Both the position numbers and the translations under genes were made by a program. Source: Thermatribacter sp048814795 (GTDB taxonomy: Bacteria; Atribacterota; Atribacteria; Atribacterales; Thermatribacteraceae). From it: a stretch of 64,000 nt of DNA. Numbering within the stretch: position 1 is the first letter of the stretch; each line of letters opens with the position of its first letter. The DNA is taken from the NCBI GenBank assembly GCA_048814795.1, contig CP184673.1, positions 2,126,318-2,190,317 of the forward strand, given 5' to 3'. This document shows positions 49,946 to 59,264 of this stretch, in pieces. A model generated the notes under the pieces. That model made no database searches, was not told the origin of the DNA, and saw only the letters and a list, made by a program, of their open reading frames with translations.

Positions 49946-51896
49946 ACTCTCTGTAAATTTCCTCCTGAGAAACTGTAGCACTGTCTCCTATAACCACCAG
50001 CTTGCTGCAAGCCCGGGTCAGAGCAACGTTGAGACGGCGAGTATCTTTCAAAAAGCCCACTTCACCCTGAGGATTGCTTCGAACCAGGGAAAGCAGGATA
50101 ATTTCCTTTTCTCTACCCTGAAAACCGTCAACGGTACTTACTCTAATGCCCGGCAAACTTTTAGCAAGCAAATTTACCTGGTCATCATAAGGAGTGATGA
50201 CCCCAATCCAGTCCTCAGGAACTTTCATCATCAGAAAGTCCTTGACTATTTCTTCCACAATGCGTGCTTCCAGAGGGTTATAGTAAGAAGTAGAACCCGG
50301 AAGCTGTTTTTCTTCCTTATCACTGCACAGGACCGTATCCAGAAATAAAAGAGGCAATTCCGGGTCCACAACTTTGCTCCAGCGCAAACCATCACACAAA
50401 GAAATTCCCAGTCGGGAAAGAGTCCGCTGAGCAACGCTGGGATGAGCAATCAAGCGACCTTCATAAAACTTCCAGTTGGAAAAGGCCATAATTTTCTCAT
50501 TCATGCGGTATTGCACCTGCAGAAAAGAGGAACGATCAGGATAACGCTCCATCATCCGCTCAAAAAGAGTCCTGGACAGAATTGGGCGGGCTTCCTCGCT
50601 GAGAATGGTGGGAGGAAGTTGCAAATGGTCACCGCTCATAACCAGTCTACGACCCCTCAAAATAGCCACCAGACAGGAAGGCTCGGTAGCTTGAGAGCCT
50701 TCGTCAATTACCACTACATCAAAGTTCTTATCCTTCAAAAGCTCACTCCCTGAACCAATGTTGGTGCTCACCACCACCTGGGCGTTATCCAGCACTTCCT
50801 GGATGGCCTGATTTTCAATCTTTTGGGCTCGCTCCACCAGCTTGCGAATGTGCTCTTCCCTCTCCAGCCAGCGAGCCATAGAGAGGATTTTGGAAGCTGG
50901 CACTCCACGCCTGCCTTCTCCTCTTTTTGCTGCCTCCAGGATTTCCTGGTCTTCCATACCCCTACGCCACTGGGGAAGTGGCTTGAGATGTTTTTCCTGT
51001 TCCCCACGCAGGCGAATTATCTCCTCCCAGAGCTTTTCAACCTGGCTGTAAGCTGGAAGTTTTTTAACCAGAGAGAAGAGGGAGTGCTCTTCCAGTTCCC
51101 GGTCTACGCGGGCCGGATGACCCACCCTGACCGCACGCACTCCTCGTTTAACCAGACCAGAAAGCAGGTTATCGCAAGCAGTATTGGAATCTGCGGTGGC
51201 TAAAACCCTCCGTCCCCTCTTTACTTCCTGAACTATATATTCAACTGCGGTTCGAGTTTTGCCCGTTCCCGGTGGACCATGAATCAGTGAAAAAAGAGGA
51301 CTTACCAGAGCTTTTTTAACTGCTTCCTGTTGAGAAGAGTTAAGTTCCACATCTACAAAAGCAAGGTCAAAAAGAGTTTCTTCCTGATGTAGTTCATCTG
51401 AATAACCTTCAAGCAAAACTCTTTTCAGCGGAAAAAGCCCTTCGTCCTTTTCGGCAAATTCGAGTAGAGCTTCCTCCATGCGGCGGAAAGTAGTGTCATT
51501 AACATAAAGATCCACCCGTAAAAAACCCTTCCCAGAAACCCAGCGAGGAGGAACATCCGAGAAAGCAACGGTAATGGAACGGGAAGTAAGCTCAACTACT
51601 GTAGCCTCAACGCCTTCTCGAAGGGGATTTTTGTTCATCCTGGTAACCAGGACCACGTCTCCCACCCGGATCTCCAGCTCACCAAATGGCTGTGGCCGAC
51701 CCAGGCGAACAAGATAAAAACCTCCTGCTTCCCTACCCAGATAACTACCAGAGAGTGAAAGCAACGCTCTCCCTTTTTGCTCCCGTTCCCGGGGAGAAAG
51801 GGAGCGTATTTCCTCTTTCATTGCTTCAATTTCTGCTTTGCGTTCCCAGGCAATAGCTCTTCGGAACTGCTGCAAGTACTCTTTCAGTTTCACCAA
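49890..51896 (-). CDS. UPF1/IGHMBP2-like superfamily 1 helicase
   Basis: The 668-residue helicase has all core motifs: Walker A IHGPPGTGKTRTAVEYI, motif Ia VLATADSNTACDNLLSGL, Walker B VVVIDEGSQATEPSCLVAIL, motif III VMSGDHLQLPPTI, motif IV-like FLQVQYRMNEKIMAFSN, motif V STVDGFQGREKEIILLSLVR and motif VI RRLNVALTRACSKLVVIGD. The N-terminal 1B domain precedes it. Such helicases act on RNA or DNA with 5'-3' polarity. Its start overlaps the LptD-like gene by 7 bases. Confidence 0.92.
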   Translation of the reverse strand: MVKLKEYLQQFRRAIAWERKAEIEAMKEEIRSLSPREREQKGRALLSLSGSYLGREAGGFYLVRLGRPQPFGELEIRVGDVVLVTRMNKNPLREGVEATVVELTSRSITVAFSDVPPRWVSGKGFLRVDLYVNDTTFRRMEEALLEFAEKDEGLFPLKRVLLEGYSDELHQEETLFDLAFVDVELNSSQQEAVKKALVSPLFSLIHGPPGTGKTRTAVEYIVQEVKRGRRVLATADSNTACDNLLSGLVKRGVRAVRVGHPARVDRELEEHSLFSLVKKLPAYSQVEKLWEEIIRLRGEQEKHLKPLPQWRRGMEDQEILEAAKRGEGRRGVPASKILSMARWLEREEHIRKLVERAQKIENQAIQEVLDNAQVVVSTNIGSGSELLKDKNFDVVVIDEGSQATEPSCLVAILRGRRLVMSGDHLQLPPTILSEEARPILSRTLFERMMERYPDRSSFLQVQYRMNEKIMAFSNWKFYEGRLIAHPSVAQRTLSRLGISLCDGLRWSKVVDPELPLLFLDTVLCSDKEEKQLPGSTSYYNPLEARIVEEIVKDFLMMKVPEDWIGVITPYDDQVNLLAKSLPGIRVSTVDGFQGREKEIILLSLVRSNPQGEVGFLKDTRRLNVALTRACSKLVVIGDSATVSQEEIYREFIDFVKKEDCYFQIEGSG

Positions 51897-53485
51897 TCGT
51901 TTCTTCCCGCTTCAAAAAGACTGAAAGGTTCTTCTTCAACAAATAGCGAGCGATTTTCTGCAGGGGGGTCAAAACCAATCAAAGTGGCGTCAAGGTAAAA
52001 CGTCTGTTCCTCATCAAGGTAAGAAGCTTCAAGCAAAATGGCATCAGAAATTTTCTTACGCACAAAATAACGCCGCTCCAAGGGAATGCCTTCCACAAAA
52101 GAATACCGCTCCTCAAAACCTACTGCAAAGTCTTCACTTCCCAGACCCAGCCCAAAAATTACTTCATCAAGGCAACCCAGCGAAAGATTATACCTACTTC
52201 GCACTCGTAAAAAGCTTTCCTCGGTTTTTCCTAAGGAAAACTCCAAAGACAAAGAGTGTTCCCTCTCGGTATCGAAAGAAAAAGGAGAGACAACACTGTC
52301 GCTCAAAAAAGTATAGGTCAAACCTCCGGACAGATCCGGACTCAACTCTTCAAAAAAGCTTACCTTACCACCCCACAAAAAGCGATCCGGATAGAAACCA
52401 AAATCGGTGTAATGGGCAAGCAGAGAAACCCCAAAGTCCTCTCGCTCCCAACTCAGAGTACCCTGCATATCAAACCGGGTATCCGAAATTGAACCCTCTT
52501 CAAAAAAACCATAGCTCAGACCCAAACCCCAGGAAGTTTCTCCATCTTTATCCTCAAAGCATGCTACCAACTGCAGTGGCCGGGTTAACAAGCTACCCTC
52601 TGTATCCTTGAGGGGCTGGTTGAAATAAGAAATTATCCCCCCTCGGAAGTGGTCGTCACTGTAAAACAGGTAACCACCAAAACTGTCCACCTCTTTTTCC
52701 CGGAAGTCATAAAAAAGACTGCCATTCAGAGGAGTGCTTTTCCAAAAAAGATTTCCACTGCCCAGAAATCCCTTTTTAGAGGCGTATTCAACTTCGAAAA
52801 GCAGTCGCCACTCCCTGGCAAAAAAAAGTTCATAGTCTCCGCCCACAAAAAACCCTTTTTCCCTCTGATGGCCAATTTGAGGGAGAAAACTCGAACCGCT
52901 ACGGCTCAGGTCCTTGTTCAAGGCAGGTAGATACAAAAGCCGATGTTCACCAATAAAAAAGCCTACTCCCTGCATTTCTATCCTTTCATCAGGATACACG
53001 GTAACCTCGTCGGCTCTGAAACTATAAGCAGGGGGTTCTTTCTGAGAACCAGTCAAAAGCAAATCTTTTCCCCACCACCTTCCTTCCTGATAGTTTATTT
53101 TTTCACCGCGAAAATAGAGCCTTCTTTGCGCATCTATCATATAGAAAAGTTCTGCATCTTCTACCCAGCCTGCATTGTTCTGAAAGTCGAAAAAGAGCTT
53201 CCCCGCTTTTGCCCGGTTTTCTCCCATAATCATTTCCAGAGGTCCGGGAACCAAAACTGTGTTGTCAGAAAGAAAGTAAAGAAGTTGGTAAGTGGAAACT
53301 GCTAAGTCCTGCCAGGTAAGGCTGACTCCCCCTTTTGCTTCGATAACCTGGTTAACCTCGTCATAGATTATTTCCCCGGCTTTGATGTGGATTCCCTCCT
53401 GCGCCTCGGCATAGGAAATCCACATCAGAAAAAAGGCGAACAAAAGTGGTACTATCCAGTTCTTCACAGTTTCAAGATTGCGCAC
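51890..53485 (-). CDS. LptD/OstA-like outer-membrane beta-barrel protein
   Basis: The 531-residue protein has a signal peptide (IVPLLFAFFLMWISYAEAQE), an N-terminal LptA/OstA-like beta-jellyroll (IHIKAGEIIYDEVNQVIEAK, VPGPLEMIMGENRAKAGKLF, YFRGEKINYQEGRWWG) and a long C-terminal part of alternating amphipathic strands such as NLFWKSTPLNGSLFYDF. That is the design of LptD, which places lipopolysaccharide in the outer leaflet. It is shorter than the proteobacterial protein (about 780). It supports an outer membrane in this organism. Confidence 0.82.
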   Translation of the reverse strand: MRNLETVKNWIVPLLFAFFLMWISYAEAQEGIHIKAGEIIYDEVNQVIEAKGGVSLTWQDLAVSTYQLLYFLSDNTVLVPGPLEMIMGENRAKAGKLFFDFQNNAGWVEDAELFYMIDAQRRLYFRGEKINYQEGRWWGKDLLLTGSQKEPPAYSFRADEVTVYPDERIEMQGVGFFIGEHRLLYLPALNKDLSRSGSSFLPQIGHQREKGFFVGGDYELFFAREWRLLFEVEYASKKGFLGSGNLFWKSTPLNGSLFYDFREKEVDSFGGYLFYSDDHFRGGIISYFNQPLKDTEGSLLTRPLQLVACFEDKDGETSWGLGLSYGFFEEGSISDTRFDMQGTLSWEREDFGVSLLAHYTDFGFYPDRFLWGGKVSFFEELSPDLSGGLTYTFLSDSVVSPFSFDTEREHSLSLEFSLGKTEESFLRVRSRYNLSLGCLDEVIFGLGLGSEDFAVGFEERYSFVEGIPLERRYFVRKKISDAILLEASYLDEEQTFYLDATLIGFDPPAENRSLFVEEEPFSLFEAGRNDW

Positions 53486-54260
53486 CCTTCTGAGCCTCGA
53501 GCTCCTTAATTCTCTGTTGAAGCTCTTCTATCTTGGCTTCTATTCTTTTTTGTTGTTCTGCAAGATTTTCTTTTTGAAGTTCCAGTTCTTTTATCCGCTC
53601 TTCAAGACGCAGGAGTTCTTCCTCCAGCAAAGGACGCCATTCTGGTTTTGAGTAGTCAGGGGGAAGGTAAGGATTATCCCAGCGCAAGAGCACTTCTTCA
53701 CTTATCAAGCTGGGGCTTATCGAAATTTTGGCAAAGTGAAGGGCAATATATTCTGTATCTTCGTTTATGATGGGGTTACCCTCTTTGTCAAATCTTGAGA
53801 AATAAATTTTTCCGGTAAATTCGCTGTGGATCTTTTCCTCAAAACCCGGATCGTATTTTACCGGATACCATTTATTGCCTTTGTCATCAATGAGGTAGGT
53901 GTTCTGAGCAAAATTCATAGGATAAAGAGCAGGGCCTTTCAGCTTGCGCAATGTAACTTTAAAAACAAGATACCTGTTTAAACCCTCTCTCTGAATGTAG
54001 TCACGGTGATAAGCTTCCTGCTCCTTCAAAGAAAGAAGGTTCTCACTGCCATATTTAGCCACCCAGGCCTGAACCAATTCCTCACTCCAGTACACTGCCT
54101 TAACCGAGAAAGTATCGCGAATCGTTTGAGATCTGGTCCACTTAGCAAGCGTTTCCTTGTAGATGCGGTCGTAATCCACCTTCGCTCCGACCGTCGCCTG
54201 AAAAAGGAACAACATGAAACAAACACTCAAGATCAGAACCAGTAATTTGTTTCTCTTCAT
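53472..54260 (-). CDS. Exported protein with C-terminal coiled coil, unknown function
   Basis: The product of about 262 residues starts at an ATG with GGAGGTG upstream. It has a signal peptide (LLVLILSVCFMLFLFQATVG), a globular domain of about 170 residues with YLVFKVTLRKLKGPALYPMN and FTGKIYFSRFDKEGNPIINE, then a charged coiled coil (LLEEELLRLEERIKELELQK to the end). I do not recognise the globular domain. It lies between the LptD-like gene and another exported-protein gene, overlapping both ends, so the three probably form an envelope operon. Confidence 0.75.
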   Translation of the reverse strand: MKRNKLLVLILSVCFMLFLFQATVGAKVDYDRIYKETLAKWTRSQTIRDTFSVKAVYWSEELVQAWVAKYGSENLLSLKEQEAYHRDYIQREGLNRYLVFKVTLRKLKGPALYPMNFAQNTYLIDDKGNKWYPVKYDPGFEEKIHSEFTGKIYFSRFDKEGNPIINEDTEYIALHFAKISISPSLISEEVLLRWDNPYLPPDYSKPEWRPLLEEELLRLEERIKELELQKENLAEQQKRIEAKIEELQQRIKELEAQKGAQS

Positions 54261-55378
54261 TTGGACACCTCCTCGCCCCACTCCTCAAGGGGTTTGATTT
54301 CTACTTCCACCTGGGGAACTTCCTGAGTGTCCAAGCCAGAAGGGGTTTCCTCAACCCAGGAGCTTTCATCTCCAGGGGTCTCTTCCCCTTCAGGAGGAGT
54401 CTCCCAGGTCTCGGAAGCACGGGGCACATATTCACCAGCCGCAAGCGGCCCGGAAACCCGAACCTCCTTGGCTACTTCCACAAAAAGCTCAGTTCCCGCC
54501 TCCACTTTTGCTGGCTCTCCCTGTACAAAGATGCCAGCTACAGCTCCTATGGGGCCAAAAACAGCCAGTCCAGCAATACTCGCTCCAACTGCATAGGCAA
54601 CTGATTTGTTTTCCTGGATAGCCTTTTCTCCCATGGTAAGAGGAATCAGGGTACCATCAACGGCTGGAACTTCCCCAAAGTCGATTTCAAGCAATCCGGG
54701 CTTTCCAAAATTACCCCGACGCTTTACTTTGGTAAGAGTGCCCACTCCCTTCGTCCCGGCCGGGATAATCAGGATATCCTCCACCTTCACATCCTCAACT
54801 ACCGTGAAGGGAACTGCGTCTCCCTTATTGTTCCTCTCTGAGTGAAGTTCCGCATCAATGGACACTTTAACCAAAGTACCTGCCGGGACAGTAACCGTGA
54901 AAGCTTTAATTTTGTTAATATCCACGCAGGTACGATACAGGTGGTCCACTCGCACTCCTATGGGCTGGTCGCTGGTTACCCCAAATACCAACCGTTCCAG
55001 CTCATCGAGTTCGGCTGTCAAAATACCACTCTCTGGAGGTTGAGCATTAAGGGTGAGACGCACTGCTTTTATTTTGAATTCCAGAGAGGGTTCCTCAGGA
55101 GTACCCGTTAAAATGAAGCGCTTAAGCGTGTCCACCCGCTCAGCAAGAGTCCCCGAAAGGGTGTCTCCAATCAGGTCCTTTTCAATTTGTTCAATACGGC
55201 TTAAAACCCCCCCACTTTGAGGCACCCCGTAGAGAATGCGTTCCATCCTCTCCAGCTCTTCAACCAGAGGAGAAACCACTCTTTCCTGCGCAAAGGCAAC
55301 CGAAAAGCTCGTAAAAAGAAAAACTGCCAGGAAAAGAATTATCAGATTAACCTTTTTTAAGAATCGCACCGACCTCAC
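54257..55378 (-). CDS. Large exported protein of unknown function
   Basis: The 373-residue protein has a signal peptide (LIILFLAVFLFTSFSVAFAQ). The mature N-terminal part contains three similar helical repeats: LVEELERMERILYGVPQSGG, IEQIEKDLIGDTLSGTLAER and LDELERLVFGVTSDQPIGVR. A beta-rich domain follows (VTVPAGTLVKVSIDAELHSE, ILIIPAGTKGVGTLTKVKRR) and then a glycine-rich segment SIAGLAVFGPIGAVAGIFVQ. The tail is acidic, Pro- and Glu-rich. The middle domain resembles conjugation/TrbI-like or cell-envelope beta domains only loosely. It overlaps the next gene by 4 bases. Confidence 0.72.
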   Translation of the reverse strand: MRSVRFLKKVNLIILFLAVFLFTSFSVAFAQERVVSPLVEELERMERILYGVPQSGGVLSRIEQIEKDLIGDTLSGTLAERVDTLKRFILTGTPEEPSLEFKIKAVRLTLNAQPPESGILTAELDELERLVFGVTSDQPIGVRVDHLYRTCVDINKIKAFTVTVPAGTLVKVSIDAELHSERNNKGDAVPFTVVEDVKVEDILIIPAGTKGVGTLTKVKRRGNFGKPGLLEIDFGEVPAVDGTLIPLTMGEKAIQENKSVAYAVGASIAGLAVFGPIGAVAGIFVQGEPAKVEAGTELFVEVAKEVRVSGPLAAGEYVPRASETWETPPEGEETPGDESSWVEETPSGLDTQEVPQVEVEIKPLEEWGEEVSK

Positions 55379-55464
55379 TCCTTAAAATTATTAGCCCAAG
55401 AAGAGAATCTTAATAAGTATTATAACCCTTAAACCTCTCCTGGAAAAACGAATTTATGACAAAT

Positions 55465-55900
55465 GATACCGTCAACTTATTGTTGACTACCAAGAAGCTC
55501 TTATAGATTTCCCGGAAAACTACTCTTCTTTCTCCTTCTTTTTATAGTTTCATAAGAAAGAGTGAAGGGAAGGAGTTTTCTGTAGCTAATCTGTTCAACC
55601 AGGAGGCACAAGGATTCTTTGGCGCCTTTTTATGCTTAATATCTCTCCTGGGTGACATTCCCAGAGAGGGTGAGGATGGTTCTTTGGTCACTTCTTCGAA
55701 TCACCTGAAAGGTATTCTTATGCCTATCCCAGTGGATTTCCTCACTTTTGGCTTCAAGGACAACCCTCGGGATAGGATATTTTTGTCCACACCGTTTACG
55801 GCCTACAGAAGTCTTTCCTCAAACTCCCGCGAATTCGTGCTTTCCTCCAAGAAAATGGAAGAAAAAACTTCAGAATCTCCAGTATCCTCTGAGGATTTGG
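55465..55900 (-). pseudogene. Second ISLre2-family remnant
   Basis: GTCAACTTATTGT near 55471-55483 matches the terminal repeat of the ISLre2-like element at 15.2-16.0 kb. On the minus strand broken frames read VLEAKSEEIHWDRHKNTFQV (about 55710-55770) and TILTLSGNVTQERY (about 55640-55680), which corresponds to ILTLFGDVTYRRTYY of that element. Multiple stops interrupt it. It is a more decayed copy. Confidence 0.6.
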
Positions 55901-55937
55901 TGTATCGCATGTATTACACAAAAACAAATAAAAATCC

Positions 55938-55968
55938 GGCCCTCTTCTATTTGAAATAGAAGAGGGCC
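55938..55968 (-). terminator. Intrinsic terminator
   Basis: Bases 55938-55952 and 55954-55968 form a perfect 15-bp stem; on the minus strand it is followed by GGATTTTTATTTGTTTTT. It ends transcription of the gene remnant stopping at 55988. Confidence 0.85.
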
Positions 55969-55987
55969 TCCCACACTTGAGATTTTG

Positions 55988-56345
55988 TTACTTTCTCTTC
56001 ACTACATTGCCATAAGCATCGTACTGCACATAAGTACCCGGCACTTCCTTTCCTTTTTTGTACTCGACTTCAGCAAATTTTTTCTCTTCTTTAGTGTTGG
56101 CATACTCTATCCATAGTCCTTCTTTTTTGTTTTGATGATAATTACCCTCCCAGTGCTTGTTGCCACTTCCGTAGTAAAGCGCTCTCCAGATACTGTAAAC
56201 CCATATCACCAAGGTCGGGATTCTGGATATTGGAGTGATTTTCAAAGCCAACTACCGCAATAACCTGATACTCCTGGGAATAGCCAAGAGAAACTAAAGA
56301 CAAGAGCAGCAAAAAACTCACCAGCAAGGATGCGAAAACTTTCAT
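55988..56345 (-). pseudogene. Chimeric remnant: CsgG-like N-terminus joined to MORN-like C-terminus
   Basis: From the ATG at 56345 a signal peptide (FASLLVSFLLLLSLVSLGYS) leads to a CsgG/curli-assembly-like start QVIAVVGFENHSNIQNPDLG and GDMGLQYLESALL, which soon ends in frame. The overlapping frame ending at 55988 carries MORN-like repeats (GNYHQNKKEGLWIEYANTKE, VPGTYVQYDAYGNVVKR). The two halves belong to different protein types, meeting near 56175, so a deletion probably fused two genes out of frame. Confidence 0.6.
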
Positions 56346-56359
56346 CAGGCTTCACCCTC

Positions 56360-56776
56360 CTAAAAGTACAATTTGCCTGAAGACACGGTAACACTTCTTC
56401 CAGAAGAGAAATAACCATCAACCACAAGGCTGAGGCTTTCCAGCCTTCCATAGACTGGGTCCACCAGATAGAAAGTTTCAACAGTAGAGCGCACTTCACC
56501 AGGATAAAGTGGAGCAGCGTAAGTCGCGGGAACGCTCAAAGAATAACATTGATTCCCCGCAAAGCAAACCTCAACGCCTACTCTGGTCAAATAAAAAGTT
56601 TCTGAACTGTAATTGGCATAAACCATGCGGACATCCGCGCTGTAAGTATTTTTTTCGAGCACTTCGAGACGCAGGGAGACCCCTGAAGATCCAGGAACAA
56701 CTCCTCCACCACAACCACCGAACAAAACCACTGCAAGAAGGAGTAATGAAACAAGCACAAAAAGTTTTCGAGTCAA
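56360..56776 (-). CDS. Putative lipoprotein of unknown function
   Basis: The 138-residue protein has a lipoprotein signal peptide: KLFVLVSLLLLAVVLFGGCG, with the lipobox LFGGC and Cys near residue 21. The mature part is a beta-rich domain (VSLRLEVLEKNTYSADVRMV, FYLTRVGVEVCF) resembling small immunoglobulin-like lipoproteins, with one Cys pair. It lies 14 bases before the CsgG-like remnant in the same direction, so it may once have been part of the same unit. The function is unknown. Confidence 0.7.
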   Translation of the reverse strand: MTRKLFVLVSLLLLAVVLFGGCGGGVVPGSSGVSLRLEVLEKNTYSADVRMVYANYSSETFYLTRVGVEVCFAGNQCYSLSVPATYAAPLYPGEVRSTVETFYLVDPVYGRLESLSLVVDGYFSSGRSVTVSSGKLYF

Positions 56777-56969
56777 AAGACAACACCTCCCGTCATGACG
56801 GTTTTGTCCTTATAGTCTAAGTATCCCCGATGTCAAAAACTGTCGCCGTGCAAAGCAACCAAAAATTTTTTGAGTATCTTCGGACAAAAATCCCATAAGC
56901 AATAGTCAATCCCCACTATTGCGGACCTGTTTCGGAATCTGAGGGTTTGTAGCAAAACATAGAGTGGGA

Positions 56970-57660
56970 TGAAACAGTGAGACCCTGAAACAATGAGATG
57001 CTGAAACAAGTTCAGCATGACACGCACGAAGTGCGTGTCAGTTCAGGGTGACTGCGACTAACGCCGCAGTCAGTTCAGGGTGACGGATAAAACCCCGACA
57101 AGGAGAACCTGAAAACATTCCGCGAAATGCTGAATAAAAAACCCACAGTAAGGCACATTCCTTTTCGTCATTCCGAACTGACGATAGCTTTACTATCGTC
57201 ACCCTGAATTGGCTTCAACCTTCGGTTGCAGCCACCCTGAATTAACCAGGGTGTTAGTCTTTGTCATTCCGAACTTGTTTCGGAATCTCAGGGATTACGC
57301 CAATACGTAGGCTAAAAACAGCGAGATACTGAAACAAGTTCAGTATGACAAACATTACTTTTTTGTCAGTTCAAGGTGACAACGAGATCCTGAAACGAGT
57401 TCAGGATGGCGAGCACTTCTTGCTCGCCAGTTCAGGATGGCGAGCACTTCATGTGCGCCAGTTCAGGGCGGCCGTGACTCCTGGTCACGGTCAGTTCAGC
57501 ATGCTGAGCGGTCTTTCCGCAGACCAACGATAACTGACGCTCTCATTCCGCTTTTTACTTTTTCCTGCTCTGCCGCTCCACTCATATGAATAAATATCAT
57601 TAGGGATTTAATGCACGCTGGCAAGCACCTCATGCTTGCCAGCTCAGAATGAGTGCAATT
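56970..57660. repeat. Array of hairpin repeats with conserved linkers and variable stems
   Basis: At least seven hairpins share the linker CAGTTCAGGRTGR but have different stems. TGACACGCAC/GTGCGTGTCA lies at 57018-57040, TGACTGCG/CGCAGTCA at 57049-57072, TGGCGAGCA/TGCTCGCCA at 57407-57429, GGCCGTGAC/GTCACGGTC at 57470-57492 and CTGGCAAGCA/TGCTTGCCAG at 57618-57642. Two copies are in reverse orientation (57180-57200 and 57210-57231). Shorter units of the form GAGATNCTGAAACNAGTTCAG lie between. No coding region is supported from 56832 to 58258. Confidence 0.8.
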
Positions 57661-58192
57661 TGCTCCTGCAGTCAACCAGGGTTGCGACACCGCCAAAGGC
57701 TCAGGATAACCCAAAACCAGGCTTGCAAAAGCTAACTGGTATATTCATCTTTCACTACGATGCCAGATTGCCGCAGTGCTTCTTCTATTTTGTCTTCATA
57801 CTCTGTAACCTTGATTTCCCCCTTGCTTGCCCACCGCCCGAGAAAAGGGTTATGAAGATAGTAGTGCTGACCACCGTCCTTAGACGATAGGGCTCAGAGC
57901 AGAATCTCAAAATTCCCTTAACCCCTTACTTCCGGACTCTGGTGAAGTGATGTCCCAAATTGAGAAAAGAGAAAAACGGATTGCATAAACCACTTCTGAA
58001 CTCGAAATTCAAATAGCAACTTGTGAAAAACTTTTACTCACAAAACTCATAAGCAGAGAACCTCCAAGCAATTCACTCAATGTGTATAGAAGCGCCATAG
58101 CCAACTCAAAATTTCTTCACCCCGGATTAACTGGAAAATCGCCCTTCTCAGAACAAGGAGAGTACATCTTAAAGATTATTTTTGCTTTCAGC
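57661..58192. other. Intergenic region upstream of the GH4 operon
   Basis: Outside the repeat array and the promoter at 58193, this stretch shows no convincing coding frame on either strand. Confidence 0.5.
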
Positions 58193-58221
58193 TTGACAGC
58201 TACTTTCCTTTTTGTTAAAAT
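58193..58221 (+). promoter_or_regulatory. Promoter of the lacI-GH4-sugar transporter operon
   Basis: TTGACA (58193-58198), 17-base spacer and TAAAAT (58216-58221), about 38 bases before the LacI-family start codon. Confidence 0.82.
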
Positions 58222-58228
58222 TTTCGCA

Positions 58229-58241
58229 AATTTGGCAAATT
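58229..58241. promoter_or_regulatory. Probable operator for the adjacent LacI-family regulator
   Basis: AATTTGGCAAATT is a perfect 13-base odd palindrome at the expected transcription start, eight bases after the -10 box, between promoter and ribosome-binding site. Confidence 0.6.
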
Positions 58242-58258
58242 GCTAAAAAGGAGATAAA

Positions 58259-59251
58259 ATGGCTACACTCAAAGAAATTGCCCAAAAAGCAAATGTTTCA
58301 ATTACCACTGTCTCTCATGTAATTAATGGCACAAGACCAGTTAGTGAGGCCCTGCGAAAGAAAGTCCTTCAGGCTATGGAAGAGCTGGGCATAGAAACAC
58401 CTGTCAATAAAAAAAGGGCTCATTCCCGCCTGATTGCCATGCTAATAGACGATATTTTTAACCCGTTCTTTACTGAAGTCTTTGCGGCTGCAGAGGCAAC
58501 GGCACGGAGCATGGACTATAACCTTCTCCTTCTATCGTCTATCACTCAGGGGGAAGATATTCTGTACCTGCGAGATCTTGAAAATCGGAAGGTAGACGGA
58601 GTAATCGTAGCCACGCGTCTTTCCCTCTCACATTTAAAGAGAGCCTTTTCCACACATCTACCTATGGTGTTTCTGGGTGGTCACCTGGAAGTGCCTTTTT
58701 CATCCAGCGTCCTCCTCCCCGATGAAAAAGGCGCCTATCTGGCTACCAAACATCTTCTTGAGCTTGGACACTCCCAAATCCTGTGTCTGGGTGGCCCAAG
58801 CAAATTTTCCATCTTTCAGAAACGCTTCCAGGGCTACACGAAGGCTCTGGAAGAGGCTGGAATTACCGTAAATCCCCAGTTGATGGTGGAAATACCACTC
58901 ACCTTTCAAAAAGCTTACCAATTCGGGATAGACTTCTGGAACCGCTTTCGGGGGGAAGTGACCGCAGTTTTCACTCACAACGACCCCACTGCTTGTGGGA
59001 TGATGAAGGCTGCTCAAACCTTAGGTATCAAGATTCCAGAAGAAGTGTCCATCGTGGGGTTTGATAACACTTTTGTAACCAGACTCACCAATCCCACCCT
59101 CACCTCAGTTGATATTCCCAAAAAACTCATTGGGAAAAGACTGGTGGAGATACTCATTCGGCTCATTAGGGGAAACAATATTCCAAATTGCGTTATTGAG
59201 GAAGTAAATCTGGATGTCAAGAAATCAACAGCACCAGTAAGCAAAAAATAA
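58259..59251 (+). CDS. LacI family transcriptional regulator
   Basis: The 330-residue repressor has the HTH TLKEIAQKANVSITTVSHVI with NGTRPVSEALRKKVL and a periplasmic-binding-like sensor domain (LIAMLIDDIFNPFFTEVFAA, AVFTHNDPTACGMMKAAQTL, VSIVGFDNTFVTRLTNPTLT). AAAAGGAG lies just before the ATG. It is the first gene of a plus-strand operon with GH4 and a sugar transporter, which it presumably controls through the palindrome at 58229. Confidence 0.94.
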   Translation: MATLKEIAQKANVSITTVSHVINGTRPVSEALRKKVLQAMEELGIETPVNKKRAHSRLIAMLIDDIFNPFFTEVFAAAEATARSMDYNLLLLSSITQGEDILYLRDLENRKVDGVIVATRLSLSHLKRAFSTHLPMVFLGGHLEVPFSSSVLLPDEKGAYLATKHLLELGHSQILCLGGPSKFSIFQKRFQGYTKALEEAGITVNPQLMVEIPLTFQKAYQFGIDFWNRFRGEVTAVFTHNDPTACGMMKAAQTLGIKIPEEVSIVGFDNTFVTRLTNPTLTSVDIPKKLIGKRLVEILIRLIRGNNIPNCVIEEVNLDVKKSTAPVSKK

Positions 59252-59264
59252 AGGGGGACGCGCT

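Noticed and set aside
56832..57720. CRISPR array suspected from regularly repeated sequence
   Set aside because: Repeat units are hairpins of uneven spacing in both orientations with no constant direct repeat and spacer size, and no cas genes are present.
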